A stretch of DNA of 49,886 nt from Gemmatimonadota bacterium (GTDB lineage: Bacteria; Gemmatimonadota; Gemmatimonadetes; Gemmatimonadales; GWC2-71-9). Of this stretch, positions 25,068 to 33,737 are shown piece by piece (position 1 is the stretch's first letter; each line of letters begins with the position of its first letter). The position numbers and the translations under genes are program-made. The DNA lies in assembly GCA_003223395.1 (NCBI GenBank), contig QHUZ01000038.1:1-49886 (forward strand), written 5' to 3'. A model generated the notes under the pieces. It had not been told where the DNA came from. It saw nothing but the letters and a program-made list of their open reading frames with translations, and did not search any database.

Positions 25068-26152
25068 AGCACCAGCTCGCGACCGCGGGCAGAGCAGCGG
25101 CTGGGCGGGCGGCAGCCGTCCCGCGCGATCCCCCGGCGATCGTATCGCCGTTCGTGGACACGCTCTTCACGGGTGGCTTGTCGCTGCTCGTCCTGGTACC
25201 GCTGCTCGTGATGGGCCGGACCGACGTCCTGGTGCTGAGTGTCGGCGTGCAGGCCTGGGTTGGGGCGCTCGTGAACATGCCCCACTTCCTTGCCTCCTAT
25301 CGCATGGTGTATCGGACACAGGACAGCATTCGCGCCCACCCGTGGGCGGCGATCTACGTGCCGATCCTGCTGCTGATCGGCTGCAGCGCGGCCGTCGTCG
25401 CGAGCCGCTGGACCGACATCCCGGTCTCGGCGCTGCTCACGATTTCGAGCACGTACCTGGCGTGGCACTACACCAGCCAGGCGTGGGGCATGGTCGCGAC
25501 GTTCACGTACCTCGACGGGAATCCGTTCAACGCGCTCGAGCGCAAACTCGTGCGCGGATCGCTGTACATCCTCGCCGCGTGGCACGTCGTCTGGTTCTTC
25601 TACCTCGGCTACGACCGCTACGTCAACCTGACGCCGCTGTACGTGGGGCTCAGCATCCTCACCGCCGTCGCGCTGGCGATGGGACTCACGGGATTCGCGC
25701 TGCACAAGCGGCGCACCGGCCGGATCGCACCGCTGCGTTCCTGTATTCCCTGGACCGCGATCTTCGTCTGGTATGCGGCGATGGCGCGGGTCGGCCTGCC
25801 GGCGCTGTTCATCGTGCAGATCGCCCACGCGCTGCAGTATCTGATCTTTCCCTTCCGCGTCGAGCTGAACCGCACGCGGCGCGCCGTCGGAGCCGGTCCG
25901 TCACAGCTCTTCGCGTTTCAGATCATGGTCTACCTGACCGTCTTGCTCGTCGGATCGATCGTGGCGTCGATTCTCCTGCCACTCGGCGCCATGGCCGTCG
26001 TGACGAACTGGCTCGGCTCGCGGCCTGGGCAGGTAGTGGGATTCGCCATCAGCGCCTTCTTCAACATCCACCACTACTTCACCGATGGCGTCGTGTGGAA
26101 GCTGCGCGATCCCGCGGTGCGCGCGGACCTGTTCGGGCACCTCAAGGCTTGA
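25064..26152 (+). CDS. Polytopic membrane protein with conserved His motifs
   Basis: Membrane protein of 362 residues with about nine helices. Histidines fall in motif-like settings near helix ends: H74 (NMPHFLASYRMVY), H135 (WHYTSQAWG), H255 (IAHALQYLIFPFR) and H336/H337 (NIHHYFTDGVVWKLRDPAVR). Such spacing recalls membrane di-iron enzymes (desaturases, hydroxylases, Brp/Blh-like), but it does not match a standard eight-His pattern, so an enzymatic role is only a suggestion. The ATG overlaps the previous stop and its stop overlaps the TTG of the exonuclease gene. Confidence 0.78.
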   Translation: MKHQLATAGRAAAGRAAAVPRDPPAIVSPFVDTLFTGGLSLLVLVPLLVMGRTDVLVLSVGVQAWVGALVNMPHFLASYRMVYRTQDSIRAHPWAAIYVPILLLIGCSAAVVASRWTDIPVSALLTISSTYLAWHYTSQAWGMVATFTYLDGNPFNALERKLVRGSLYILAAWHVVWFFYLGYDRYVNLTPLYVGLSILTAVALAMGLTGFALHKRRTGRIAPLRSCIPWTAIFVWYAAMARVGLPALFIVQIAHALQYLIFPFRVELNRTRRAVGAGPSQLFAFQIMVYLTVLLVGSIVASILLPLGAMAVVTNWLGSRPGQVVGFAISAFFNIHHYFTDGVVWKLRDPAVRADLFGHLKA

Positions 26153-27021
26153 GAGTTCACCTCCTCGACGGCACGTACGAGCTGTTCCGGCATTTCTATG
26201 CGATGCCGCGGCAGACGGACCGCAACGGTCAGGAAGCCGCTGCGCTGATCGGGGTACTGGGATCGGTCCTCGGCATGTTCGAAGGCGGTTCCACCCACCT
26301 CGGTGTCGCCACCGATCACGTGATCGAATCGTTCCGCAACGATCTCTGGGCCGGATACAAAACGAGCGAAGGGATCGAGCCCGAGCTGCTGGCACAATTC
26401 CATCCACTCGAGGAGGCCCTGCGCGCGATGGGTGTCGTCGTATGGGCGATGGAGGAATTCGAGGCCGATGACGCGCTGGCCGCCGCCGCCCGGCTCGCCG
26501 CCGAGTCACCAGCAGTCGAACAGGTGATCATCTGCACGCCGGACAAAGATCTCAGTCAATGCGTCAGGGGCCAGCGTGTCGTGCAGCTCGATCGCCGCAA
26601 GCGGGAGCTGCGCGACGAGGGGGGCGTCGTCGCGCGTTTCGGGGTCGGTCCCGCCTCGATTCCCGACTACCTCGCCCTGGTCGGCGACTCGGCGGACGGT
26701 TTCCCCGGCATCCCCGGATGGGGCGAGAAGGCGTCGGGCGCGATCCTGGGCCGGTATACGCATCTCGAACGAATCCCGGTGAGTCACGCACAATGGGAAG
26801 TCCCCGTGCGCGGCGCCGCGCGGCTCGCCGCCGTGCTGCAGGAGAATCGCGAGCTGGCGATGTTGTTTCGCACGTTGGCCACACTCCGGACCGACGTGCC
26901 CGTCGGAGCAGTGGATGACCTGCGGTGGCGGGGTCCGGCGCCGGAATTCGAGCGCGTCGCACAGCAGTTGGGCATGCCCGGCTTGTGGGATCGGGCGCGC
27001 CGAATTCCTCTGACGGACTAG
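26149..27021 (+). CDS. 5'-3' exonuclease (PIN/FEN-like)
   Basis: Flap-endonuclease family nuclease of 290 residues, equivalent to the free 5'-3' exonuclease domain of DNA polymerase I. It starts at TTG 26149, overlapping the previous stop (TTGA), and reads RVHLLDGTYELFRHFYAMPR. Acidic metal-binding positions appear as LLDGT, EEFEADDALAAAA and ICTPDKDLSQCV. The H3TH region is YLALVGDSADGFPGIPGWGE, followed by KASGAILGRY. It would remove RNA primers or process flaps. It is an unusual neighbour for membrane and lipid genes. Confidence 0.9.
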   Translation: MRVHLLDGTYELFRHFYAMPRQTDRNGQEAAALIGVLGSVLGMFEGGSTHLGVATDHVIESFRNDLWAGYKTSEGIEPELLAQFHPLEEALRAMGVVVWAMEEFEADDALAAAARLAAESPAVEQVIICTPDKDLSQCVRGQRVVQLDRRKRELRDEGGVVARFGVGPASIPDYLALVGDSADGFPGIPGWGEKASGAILGRYTHLERIPVSHAQWEVPVRGAARLAAVLQENRELAMLFRTLATLRTDVPVGAVDDLRWRGPAPEFERVAQQLGMPGLWDRARRIPLTD

Positions 27022-27027
27022 GCTGGA

Positions 27028-27429
27028 TTAGCCTCGGACGGCCATCGCGAACAGCGCGATGCCGCCGCGCACATTCTGATTGACCTGCACCGTCAATGCC
27101 TTCGGCGCGATCGCATAGACGATGTCATCGGCGATGCGGGCCGCGAGGCTCTCGCAGAAGGCGCCCTCGTCACGGTAGGACCACAGGTAGAATTTCAGCG
27201 CTTTCGATTCGAGGCACCTCTTGGCAGGAGTGTACTCGATGACCACGCTCCCGAAATCGGGCTGGCCGGTCTTCGGACAGATCGCCGTGAACTCCGTCGC
27301 CGTGAGCGTCACGGACTGCACGTCGGGCGCCGGAAACGCCTCGGCCTTGAGTATCTCGCGGGCCTCGGCGGGGTTTTTGGGCCGCGGGAGGGGCCCGGTG
27401 CGAGGGAGGCGGAGCTCATGCGAGGTCAT
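27028..27429 (-). CDS. queF: NADPH-dependent 7-cyano-7-deazaguanine reductase QueF
   Basis: Reduces preQ0 to preQ1 in queuosine synthesis. It is the short unimodular type of 133 residues. The catalytic Cys51 and Asp58 are in [19 protein letters not shown], and the QueF motif is [20 protein letters not shown]. Where B. subtilis QueF has His-Glu after this motif, this protein has Cys92-Glu93; that may be a subtype difference. The ATG at 27429 has GAGGAG upstream, and only 32 bp separate it from the divergent queC. Confidence 0.92.
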   Translation of the reverse strand: MTSHELRLPRTGPLPRPKNPAEAREILKAEAFPAPDVQSVTLTATEFTAICPKTGQPDFGSVVIEYTPAKRCLESKALKFYLWSYRDEGAFCESLAARIADDIVYAIAPKALTVQVNQNVRGGIALFAMAVRG

Positions 27430-27461
27430 GCGGGATTCTCCTCAAGGGTAGCTTTTTAGGC

Positions 27462-28184
27462 ATGCATAACACTAAACCGAGAGCCGTCGTCCTGTTGAGT
27501 GGCGGCATCGATTCGACCACCACGCTCGCCCTGGCACAACGCGACGGTTTTGCGGTCTACGCACTCACGTTTCGCTATGGCCAGCGGCACGAACAGGAGA
27601 TCGAGGCCGCTCGACGCATCGCCCGCGCGTTCCAGGTCGCCGGGCATGAAATCGTCGAATTCGACCTGCGCCGGTTCGGGGGCTCGGCACTCACCGCCGA
27701 TATCGCCGTACCGAAGGACCGGACGCCGAGCGAGATGGGAGCGGACATACCGGTGACGTATGTGCCGGCGCGGAATACGATCTTCTTGTCGTTCGCACTC
27801 GCCTGGGCCGAGACATTGGGCGCGTACGACATCTTCATCGGCGTCAACGCGCTGGACTACAGCGGGTACCCGGACTGCCGCCCCGAGTACATCGCCGCGT
27901 TTCAGCAGCTCGCCGATCTCGCGACGCGCGCGGGCGTCGAGGGACGGGGAAGGAGACGACTGCAGATCCATACGCCTCTCATCCAGTTTTCCAAGAAGGA
28001 CATCATCGCGACGGGGCTGTCGCTCGGCGTCAACTACGGGCTCACGGTGAGTTGCTACGATCCGGCACCCGACGGCGCGGCGTGCGGCCGTTGCGATGCG
28101 TGCCTCCTGCGTCTCAAGGGATTTGCGGAGGCCGGCAGCGAGGATCCCATTCGCTACCAGCGGATCGAGAAGGCGGCGCGGTGA
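27462..28184 (+). CDS. queC: 7-cyano-7-deazaguanine synthase QueC
   Basis: ATP-dependent enzyme converting 7-carboxy-7-deazaguanine to preQ0. It has 240 residues with the PP-loop [17 protein letters not shown], the family segments [35 protein letters not shown] and [19 protein letters not shown], and the C-terminal zinc site [20 protein letters not shown] (four Cys). The stop overlaps the GTG start of queE, a common arrangement. A queD homologue is not in the window and must lie elsewhere. Confidence 0.96.
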   Translation: MHNTKPRAVVLLSGGIDSTTTLALAQRDGFAVYALTFRYGQRHEQEIEAARRIARAFQVAGHEIVEFDLRRFGGSALTADIAVPKDRTPSEMGADIPVTYVPARNTIFLSFALAWAETLGAYDIFIGVNALDYSGYPDCRPEYIAAFQQLADLATRAGVEGRGRRRLQIHTPLIQFSKKDIIATGLSLGVNYGLTVSCYDPAPDGAACGRCDACLLRLKGFAEAGSEDPIRYQRIEKAAR

Positions 28185-28822
28185 GTTACGCCGTGAAGGA
28201 GCTGTACTACACGTTGCAGGGCGAGGGCGCGCAAGCGGGACGGCCGGCGGTGTTCCTGCGATTCGCGGGGTGCAACCTCTGGACCGGCCGCGAAGCCGAT
28301 CGCGCAAGCGCGATCTGCGGATTCTGCGATACCGACTTTGTCGGTACGGATGGTCCGGGCGGTGGACGCTTCGGAACCGCGCCTGACCTGGCTGAAGCGG
28401 TCGCCGCAGCATGGCCCGACTCCTCGGGCTCGCACATACGTCCGTTCGTCGTGTGTACGGGAGGCGAGCCGTTGTTGCAGCTCGATGAGCCGCTCGTGGC
28501 AGCGCTGCACGATGTCGGATTCGAAGTCGCAATCGAAACGAACGGCACGCTGCTCCCGCCACCCGGCATCGATTGGATTTGTGTAAGCCCGAAGGCACAT
28601 GCGCCGCTCGAGCTACGCTCCGGTGACGAGCTCAAGCTCGTGTACCCCCAGGAGGGCGCTCCGCCGGAACGCTTCGCGGGCCTCGACTTTCGGCACTTCT
28701 CACTCCAGCCGCTGGACGGACCGCACCGCGCCCGTCATACGGAGCTGGCGGTGCGCTATTGCCTGACGCATCCCCAATGGCGACTCAGTCTCCAGACGCA
28801 CAAGCTGCTGGGCATTCCGTAA
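28181..28822 (+). CDS. queE: 7-carboxy-7-deazaguanine synthase QueE
   Basis: Radical-SAM enzyme converting 6-carboxytetrahydropterin to 7-carboxy-7-deazaguanine. It has 213 residues starting at GTG 28181, within the queC stop. Its cluster motif is Cys-x14-Cys-x2-Cys ([20 protein letters not shown] then CDTDF), the extended spacing found in some QueE proteins. [13 protein letters not shown] is the GGE SAM contact, and [20 protein letters not shown] is the family N-terminus. LKLVYPQ and [10 protein letters not shown] form the C-terminal substrate region. It is cytoplasmic and coupled to queC. Confidence 0.95.
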   Translation: MSYAVKELYYTLQGEGAQAGRPAVFLRFAGCNLWTGREADRASAICGFCDTDFVGTDGPGGGRFGTAPDLAEAVAAAWPDSSGSHIRPFVVCTGGEPLLQLDEPLVAALHDVGFEVAIETNGTLLPPPGIDWICVSPKAHAPLELRSGDELKLVYPQEGAPPERFAGLDFRHFSLQPLDGPHRARHTELAVRYCLTHPQWRLSLQTHKLLGIP

Positions 28823-28828
28823 GCCGGC

Positions 28829-29129
28829 CTAGCGAATGATCAGCTTGCCGTGCATGGTGGGATGGAACGTGCAGGCATTGTGGGACACGCCCGACGCGGC
28901 TCATGACGTGGCGCCCCGTCTGCCCCTGCCCCAGCTGTCCCGTATCCCATTTCGTCGTGCCCTTAGCGGTCGCTGTGTGTGGAACGATATCACGATTGAT
29001 CCAGACCACCGTGTCCGCTACGGCCACGGTGAGAACCGCGGGATGGAATTCCATCCCGCGGATCTCGACGGTGTGCGTCCGTGGTGGTGCTGTTAAGTCT
29101 GCCAAAAGCAGCAACAACCACACGATCAC
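28829..29129 (-). pseudogene. Frameshifted cupredoxin
   Basis: A plastocyanin-like gene broken by one frameshift. From a GTG near 29129 (VIVWLLLLLADLTAPP leader) the frame reads VEIRGMEFHPAVLTVAVADT, then NRDIVPHTATAKGTTKWDTG, with the first copper His in VPHTAT. The end is in the neighbouring frame: GVSHNACTFHPTMHGKLIIR followed by TAG (28831-28829), with the Cys, His and Met ligands. The shift lies near 28890, in the MSRVG region. The intact product would be about 100 residues. It may be a real inactivation or a base-call error. Confidence 0.75.
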
Positions 29130-29177
29130 TGGCCTGTCCTGGCCGGGGCGCTGAGCTGGCTGCGGATCTGCCACCTG

Positions 29178-29393
29178 CCCTTCTTCTGTTCAGATCTCTT
29201 CGCGCTCGGCTATGAAGCCGTGGGCGAGCTGGATCCGCGGCTCGAGACCGAGAGCAAGTGGAAGCAAGAGTTCCGCGAAGGCGTGGTCTACTACCTGAAG
29301 GACGGCAAGGTGCGCGGCGTGTTGCTGTGGAACACCTGGGGCCAGGTCGACAACGCGCGCGCCATCATCGGGACGACTCGGCGCCTTGAATAA
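29178..29393 (+). pseudogene. Orphan C-terminal fragment of AIF-like FAD oxidoreductase
   Basis: About 71 codons on the plus strand, ending at TAA 29391-29393, read PFFCSDLFALGYEAVGELDP, then a middle part, then EGVVYYLKDGKVRGVLLWNT and WGQVDNARAIIGTTRRLE. This is the reductase C-terminal domain of AIF/ferredoxin-reductase-type FAD proteins, which usually follows two nucleotide-binding domains. Those domains are absent: upstream lie only a few more open codons and the broken cupredoxin on the other strand. There is no start codon. It is a remnant left by deletion. Confidence 0.75.
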
Positions 29394-29411
29394 CCGGCGG
29401 CCGCCTAGGAG

Positions 29412-30824
29412 TTAGTGCGTTTGCCCGCCGACCGTCACGGTGATGTGCCGCCACTGGCCCTGCCCGAACCGCAGCACGCTCAACGCGCACCGCGTTGCAT
29501 GGCCCGCCAGGATCGCCAGCCAGATATCGATCGGATCGAGCGTCCCCGTCTGCTGAATGACGAAACAAATACCGAGCGGCACGAGGATCTGCGAGATGAT
29601 CGAAATGTAGAGCGGGCTCTTCGTGTCGCCCGTGCCCTGCAGCGCACCGGTATATGCCAGCGCGACGGTGATGAACAGGCCCGAGACACTCAGCACGCGC
29701 AACAGCTGCACGCCGATGTCCACCACGACCGCATCGTGCATCCCGAACACGCCCAGCAGCTGTCGCGGGAAGAAGAGGAACATCAGCCCGACGACAGCCG
29801 CGACGGTCAGGCCGTACCGAGCGGCGATGCGCACCGCCTGATCGGCCCGATCCGGATGCCCGGCGCCCAGGTTTTGTCCGGCCACGGCGGCCGCCGCACC
29901 CATCAATCCCACCGACGTCCAGGTGATCAGCGCGAACAGTTCGCCGTACGACACGGCAAACACGGCCTGCGCCGCGGCGCTCTGCGCCAACGAACCGATG
30001 AACGCCTGCATGACGACGCCGCCGATGTTCATCGCGATCCCCTGAAATCCCGACGGCAGACCGAAGCGGAACAGCTCGCGAATGATCTTCCAATCGAGCC
30101 CAAGCCCGTGGCTGCGGGGAAACGCGACCACCCACCCGCCCCTCCAGAGCTTCCACAGCGCGTAGATCGCTATGAGTCCGCCGGTGATGCATGTGCCCAT
30201 CGCCGAGCCGCGCGTCCCGAACGGCGGAATCGGTCCGAGTCCCCGGATGAGCACGATGTTCAGCAGGAGGTTCAACCCGGTCATCACGAGCCCGAGGATC
30301 ATCGGCGTCCGCGCGTCGCCGGCCGAGCGCAACGCGCCGGCCAGCATGAAGAACAACATCATCCCGCTCGAGAAGCAGAACATGATCCGCAAGTAGGGCA
30401 GCGCCTCGACCTGCACCTCCGGCCGCGCGTGCACGGCATCGAGCAGCCACGGCGCGGCGAAGTAGCCCACCGGTGCGAGAATTCCCAGCAACAGGCCGAG
30501 CGCCGTGAGAAACGCCTGATAGACCACCCGATCGACCGTGGCGGAATCTCCCGCCCCGGCGAAGCGCGCCACGAGCACGCTCATTCCCGTGAACAGCGAT
30601 GAGATGAACGCGATGACGACGAGCAGGATCTGCCAGCTTACGCCGATCGCCGCGTTCGCCTGATAGCCGACCAGATTCCCGACGAGGATGTGGTCGACGA
30701 TGCCCTGCATGCCGCTGATGATGTTCGCGAACATCGTCGGCCACGCGATTTTCCAGACCGCGGCACGAAGCGGTCCCTCAACGATCGAGCGATCGTAGCG
30801 CGAGACGGTCTCCCCTGCTGCCAC
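29412..30824 (-). CDS. MATE-family multidrug efflux transporter
   Basis: Cation-coupled drug or toxin exporter of 470 residues with twelve hydrophobic helices. MATE landmarks are PTMFANIISGMQGIVDHILV in helix 1, ISSLFTGMSVLVARFAGAGD, GALRSAGDARTPMILGLVMT at the first-half end, and the repeat GALQGTGDTKSPLYISIISQ in the second half. The start is GTG 30824, immediately after the DoxX stop (TAG then GTG). It closes a co-directional run of ECF42-linked genes and may be under the same control. Confidence 0.93.
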   Translation of the reverse strand: MAAGETVSRYDRSIVEGPLRAAVWKIAWPTMFANIISGMQGIVDHILVGNLVGYQANAAIGVSWQILLVVIAFISSLFTGMSVLVARFAGAGDSATVDRVVYQAFLTALGLLLGILAPVGYFAAPWLLDAVHARPEVQVEALPYLRIMFCFSSGMMLFFMLAGALRSAGDARTPMILGLVMTGLNLLLNIVLIRGLGPIPPFGTRGSAMGTCITGGLIAIYALWKLWRGGWVVAFPRSHGLGLDWKIIRELFRFGLPSGFQGIAMNIGGVVMQAFIGSLAQSAAAQAVFAVSYGELFALITWTSVGLMGAAAAVAGQNLGAGHPDRADQAVRIAARYGLTVAAVVGLMFLFFPRQLLGVFGMHDAVVVDIGVQLLRVLSVSGLFITVALAYTGALQGTGDTKSPLYISIISQILVPLGICFVIQQTGTLDPIDIWLAILAGHATRCALSVLRFGQGQWRHITVTVGGQTH

Positions 30825-31238
30825 CTAGAGGACGGGAAGCGTGCCGCGGCGTCGAGCCAGCAGCGCGTCGAGGCTCCACGGCCCCGGCCCCGCTGCTGAG
30901 AAATAGAGGAAGGTGAAGCAGTTGAAGATGGCCGGCCCGCCCTGATTCAAGACCGGCCAGAAGCCATGACCGGCGTGGCCGATGAAGTACGCGAATGCCA
31001 TTTCGCCGGAGAGAATGAACGCCACGGGACGGGTGAACAGGCCCAGCAAAAAGAGTGTGCCCCCGACGACCTCGATGACCCCGGCGAACCACGGCAGCGA
31101 TCCCACCGGCGCCGTGCCGCCGCCCGGCATGATCGCGGCCGGGAAGGCGAACAACTTTGCCGAACCCACTTGGAAGTACAGGAAGGCAACGACGATCCTG
31201 AGAACGCTCAGTAGCTGCGGTGCCCACTCCTTTTTCAC
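30825..31238 (-). CDS. DoxX-family membrane protein
   Basis: Membrane protein of 137 residues with about four helices: LLSVLRIVVAFLYFQVGSAK, WFAGVIEVVGGTLFLLGLFT, RPVAFILSGEMAFAYFIGHA and FNCFTFLYFSAAG. These match the DoxX pattern (R.....F...G..KL near the start, G..E..GG..L..G in helix 2). DoxX proteins are small membrane subunits tied to redox or oxidative stress. The start is GTG 31238, overlapping the sigma factor stop (GTGA), with GGGAGG just upstream. It is directly followed by the MATE gene. Confidence 0.9.
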   Translation of the reverse strand: MKKEWAPQLLSVLRIVVAFLYFQVGSAKLFAFPAAIMPGGGTAPVGSLPWFAGVIEVVGGTLFLLGLFTRPVAFILSGEMAFAYFIGHAGHGFWPVLNQGGPAIFNCFTFLYFSAAGPGPWSLDALLARRRGTLPVL

Positions 31239-32491
31239 AAGGCCTCCCGTTTTTTGTGTAACAGCTCCCGCTCCCGGACATTCTGCGTGAGTTGGGCCGC
31301 CCGCGCGAACTCGGTGCGCGCCTCGTCGAAGCGGCCGAGCTTGGCGAGCAGATCCCCGCGCACACTCGGCAAGAGATGATAACCAGCGAGCGCGGGGTCG
31401 GTGGTCAGCGAATCGACCACCTCGAGTCCCGCCGCCGGCCCGAATGCCATGCCCAGGGCGACCGCGCGATTGAGCTCGACGATCGGCGACGGCATCAATT
31501 GGGCGAGGGCGTCGTACAGCGCCACGATGCGGGTCCAGTCGGTCTCCTCGGCGGTCCGGGCCCGTGCGTGACAAGCGGCGATCGCTGCCTGCAGCGTGTA
31601 GGGCCCAGACGCGCCTCCCAGTGCGTCGGCACGCGCCAGCGCGGCCAACCCGCGCCTGACGAGCAGATGATCCCACCGGCCGCGGTCCTGGTCGAGGAGC
31701 AGAATCGGCTCACCGCCCGGTCCCACGCGGGCGCGAATCCGCGAGGCCTGGATCTCCATCAGCGCGACGAGTCCGTGGACCTCCGCCTCGGCGGGCGCCA
31801 GCTCGGCGAGAATACGGCCGAGGCGAAGCGCGTCTTCGCACAGCGCCGGCCGGACCCACTCGTCGCCCGCGGTCGCCGAGTACCCCTCGTTGAAAATGAG
31901 ATAGACGACTTCGAGCACCGACTCGAGCCGCTGTCCCAGCTCGGCGCCGCGCGGGACTTCGAACGGCACGCGCGCGGCGGCGAGGGTGCGCTTGGCCCGC
32001 ACGATCCGCTGTTGAATCGTCGCCTTGGGAACGAGGAACGCGCGCGCGATCTCCTCGGTCGTCAAGCCGCCGAGCAGCCGCAGCGTGAGCGCGACGCGCG
32101 CCTCAGTGGTGAGGACCGGGTGACAGGCGGTGAAGATGAGGCTCAGCAAGTCGTCGCCTACTTGATCGTCGATCGCCGCGGCGAGGTCGTGCTCCGGACT
32201 GATTTGGCGCTCCTGCAGCTCACGACCGAGATGCTCGTGCTTCTTGTCCTGCATCTTGCCGCGGCGCAGGTGATCGATCGCGCGATGTTTGGCCGTCGCC
32301 ATGAGCCAGGCCCCCGGATTGTCCGGCACGCCGGACTCGGGCCATTGCTCGAGCGCGGCGACCAGCGCGTCTTGCGCCAGATCCTCCGCGACGCCGATGT
32401 CGCCGACGACGCGCGCCAGACCCGCGATGAGTCTGGCGGATTCGATCCGCCAGACTGCATCGATGGCTTCAGCAGCCGTTCGACGGGTCAT
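31235..32491 (-). CDS. ECF42-type RNA polymerase sigma factor with TPR-like C-terminal domain
   Basis: Extracytoplasmic-function sigma factor of 418 residues. Region 2 is ESARLIAGLARVVGDIGVAE through DLAQDALVAALEQWP and ATAKHRAIDHLRRGKM; region 4 is LRLLGGLTTEEIARAFLVPK and ATIQQRIVRAKRTL. The 200-residue C-terminal extension (LIFNEGYSATAGDEWVRPAL, VHGLVALMEIQASRIRAR, SPIVELNRAVALGMAFGP) is diagnostic for group ECF42, which works with DGPF/YCII proteins instead of an anti-sigma factor. Two such genes lie immediately upstream and its start overlaps the nearer one by 23 bp. Confidence 0.94.
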   Translation of the reverse strand: MTRRTAAEAIDAVWRIESARLIAGLARVVGDIGVAEDLAQDALVAALEQWPESGVPDNPGAWLMATAKHRAIDHLRRGKMQDKKHEHLGRELQERQISPEHDLAAAIDDQVGDDLLSLIFTACHPVLTTEARVALTLRLLGGLTTEEIARAFLVPKATIQQRIVRAKRTLAAARVPFEVPRGAELGQRLESVLEVVYLIFNEGYSATAGDEWVRPALCEDALRLGRILAELAPAEAEVHGLVALMEIQASRIRARVGPGGEPILLLDQDRGRWDHLLVRRGLAALARADALGGASGPYTLQAAIAACHARARTAEETDWTRIVALYDALAQLMPSPIVELNRAVALGMAFGPAAGLEVVDSLTTDPALAGYHLLPSVRGDLLAKLGRFDEARTEFARAAQLTQNVRERELLHKKREAL

Positions 32492-32834
32492 CCATCATCT
32501 GGCGCACTTCCACTTCCAGATCCTGCGGCCAGAGTCCGATGTGCGCTTCCAGGAATTTCCGGGTCCACTCGATCGCGTCCTGCTTCGAAGCGACATCGTA
32601 GATCGCGTAGCCGCCGATGATCTCCTTCGCCTCGGTAAACGGTCCGTCCGTGATCGTGATCTTTCCATTGGCGAGCCGGGCACGCGCGCCCAACGCCGTC
32701 GGCGCCAGACCACCCATCCCGACCATGACGCCCTTCTGGGCCGCGTCCGCACCCAGCTTCACGATCTTCTCGATGAGCGCCGGCGACGGGTGCGCGCCGG
32801 TCTCGCGCGTCTTCACAATCGTCATGAATTTCAT
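32469..32834 (-). CDS. YCII/DGPF-domain protein
   Basis: Small cytoplasmic protein of 121 residues with the DGPF motif (KITITDGPFTEAKEIIGGYA) in a YCII-like alpha/beta fold. It begins MKFMTIVKTRETGAHPSPAL. The C-terminal part (KQDAIEWTRKFLEAHIGLWP) is the usual helix. DGPF proteins are obligate neighbours of ECF42 sigma factors. The activity is not settled; the conserved Asp/His sites suggest a small-molecule sensor or enzyme. It overlaps the sigma gene by 23 bp and follows the second YCII gene by 2 bp. Confidence 0.92.
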   Translation of the reverse strand: MKFMTIVKTRETGAHPSPALIEKIVKLGADAAQKGVMVGMGGLAPTALGARARLANGKITITDGPFTEAKEIIGGYAIYDVASKQDAIEWTRKFLEAHIGLWPQDLEVEVRQMMDDPSNGC

Positions 32835-32836
32835 GG

Positions 32837-33274
32837 TTATTTCCCCGCGCGTTGCTTGTTTTTGGCGATCGCGGCCCGCTGCTGCTCCTCCTGCTTGCGC
32901 AGCTCGGGCGTGAATTCCGCGCCGAAGTCCTCGGATTCGAAGATCTGGCGGATTTCTACGTCACCGTCCTTGAACGGGATCCGCTTCGCCCACTCGAGGG
33001 CTTCGGCGCGCGACTTCACCTGCCAGATCCAGAACCCGGCGACCAGTTCCTTAGCTTCGGTGAACGGCCCATCGCGCACCGTGCGCTTGCTGCCTGCATA
33101 GCTGATCCGCGCACCCTTCGCGGAGGGCTGCAACCCCTCGCCGGCCAGCATGACGCCCGCCTTGACCAATTCGTCGTTGAACTTCCCCATCTCCGTCAGT
33201 TCCTGCTGGGTCGGCATGGCGCCGGCCTCATAGTCTTTGTTGCCCTTCACCATCACCAGGAATCGCATTGCCAT
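32837..33274 (-). CDS. YCII/DGPF-domain protein, second copy
   Basis: DGPF-family protein of 145 residues. I choose ATG 33274 (MAMRFLVMVKGNKDYEAG); ATG 33268 is also possible, and the frame stays open to 33316. Motifs are KAGVMLAGEGLQPSAKGARI and RTVRDGPFTEAKELVAGFWI. The middle section ALEWAKRIPFKDGDVEIRQI is typical of the longer DGPF subgroup. The Lys-rich tail is QEEQQRAAIAKNKQRAGK. It heads the YCII-YCII-sigma-DoxX-MATE run. It shares only the motif region with the second YCII protein, so it is an old paralogue rather than a fresh duplicate. Confidence 0.9.
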   Translation of the reverse strand: MAMRFLVMVKGNKDYEAGAMPTQQELTEMGKFNDELVKAGVMLAGEGLQPSAKGARISYAGSKRTVRDGPFTEAKELVAGFWIWQVKSRAEALEWAKRIPFKDGDVEIRQIFESEDFGAEFTPELRKQEEQQRAAIAKNKQRAGK

Positions 33275-33425
33275 CTCGCTTTCGCGCAAAGGTTTCTTTT
33301 GACGTCTGGTGTTCATTCAGGCGTCGAACGAGACTCCGAGAAATCGACACGCGCTAATCCCATTGTGGTAGGCCTACTTAGGGGGTAGACTCGGCACGAC
33401 CCCTTGCGATCCCAGAGGAGCCGGT

Positions 33426-33692
33426 ATGTGCAGAAACATCAAGACGCTGGCGAACTTCGCCCCCCCCGCGAGCGATGAGGAGATTCGTGCCTCGGCGTTG
33501 CAGTTCGTCCGAAAGCTGAGCGGCACGACGCACCCCTCGCACGCAAACGAGGCAGTGTTCAACGGCGCGGTGGATGACGTGACGAACATTGCCCGGCGGT
33601 TGATCGATTCGTTGACGATCAAGGCGCCACCCCGCAACCGGGAAGAAGAGGCTCGCAAAGCGCGGGAACGCGCCGCGAAACGATTTGGCTAA
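33426..33692 (+). CDS. DUF2277 protein
   Basis: Small cytoplasmic protein of 88 residues matching DUF2277 along its whole length: MCRNIKTLANFAPPASDEEI, RASALQFVRKLSGTTHPSHA and DVTNIARRLIDSL, with a basic helical tail. No function is known for the family. GAGGAG lies 8 bp ahead of the ATG. It sits alone, about 45 bp before the tRNA-Leu gene. Confidence 0.92.
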   Translation: MCRNIKTLANFAPPASDEEIRASALQFVRKLSGTTHPSHANEAVFNGAVDDVTNIARRLIDSLTIKAPPRNREEEARKARERAAKRFG

Positions 33693-33737
33693 ACCCCGCC
33701 TGTACTTCATGGCGGAACTTTTCTATGTTTCTGGCCC

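Noticed and set aside
27028-27429. Loss of a catalytic residue in QueF (Cys-Glu instead of His-Glu)
   Set aside because: The catalytic Cys51 and Asp58 are intact, and the Cys-Glu variant may be common in the short QueF subgroup, so I did not treat it as inactivation.
27462-28822. queC and queE as part of a 7-deazaguanine DNA-modification (Dpd) island
   Set aside because: queF is present next to them and no dpd genes are in the window, so tRNA queuosine synthesis is the simpler reading.
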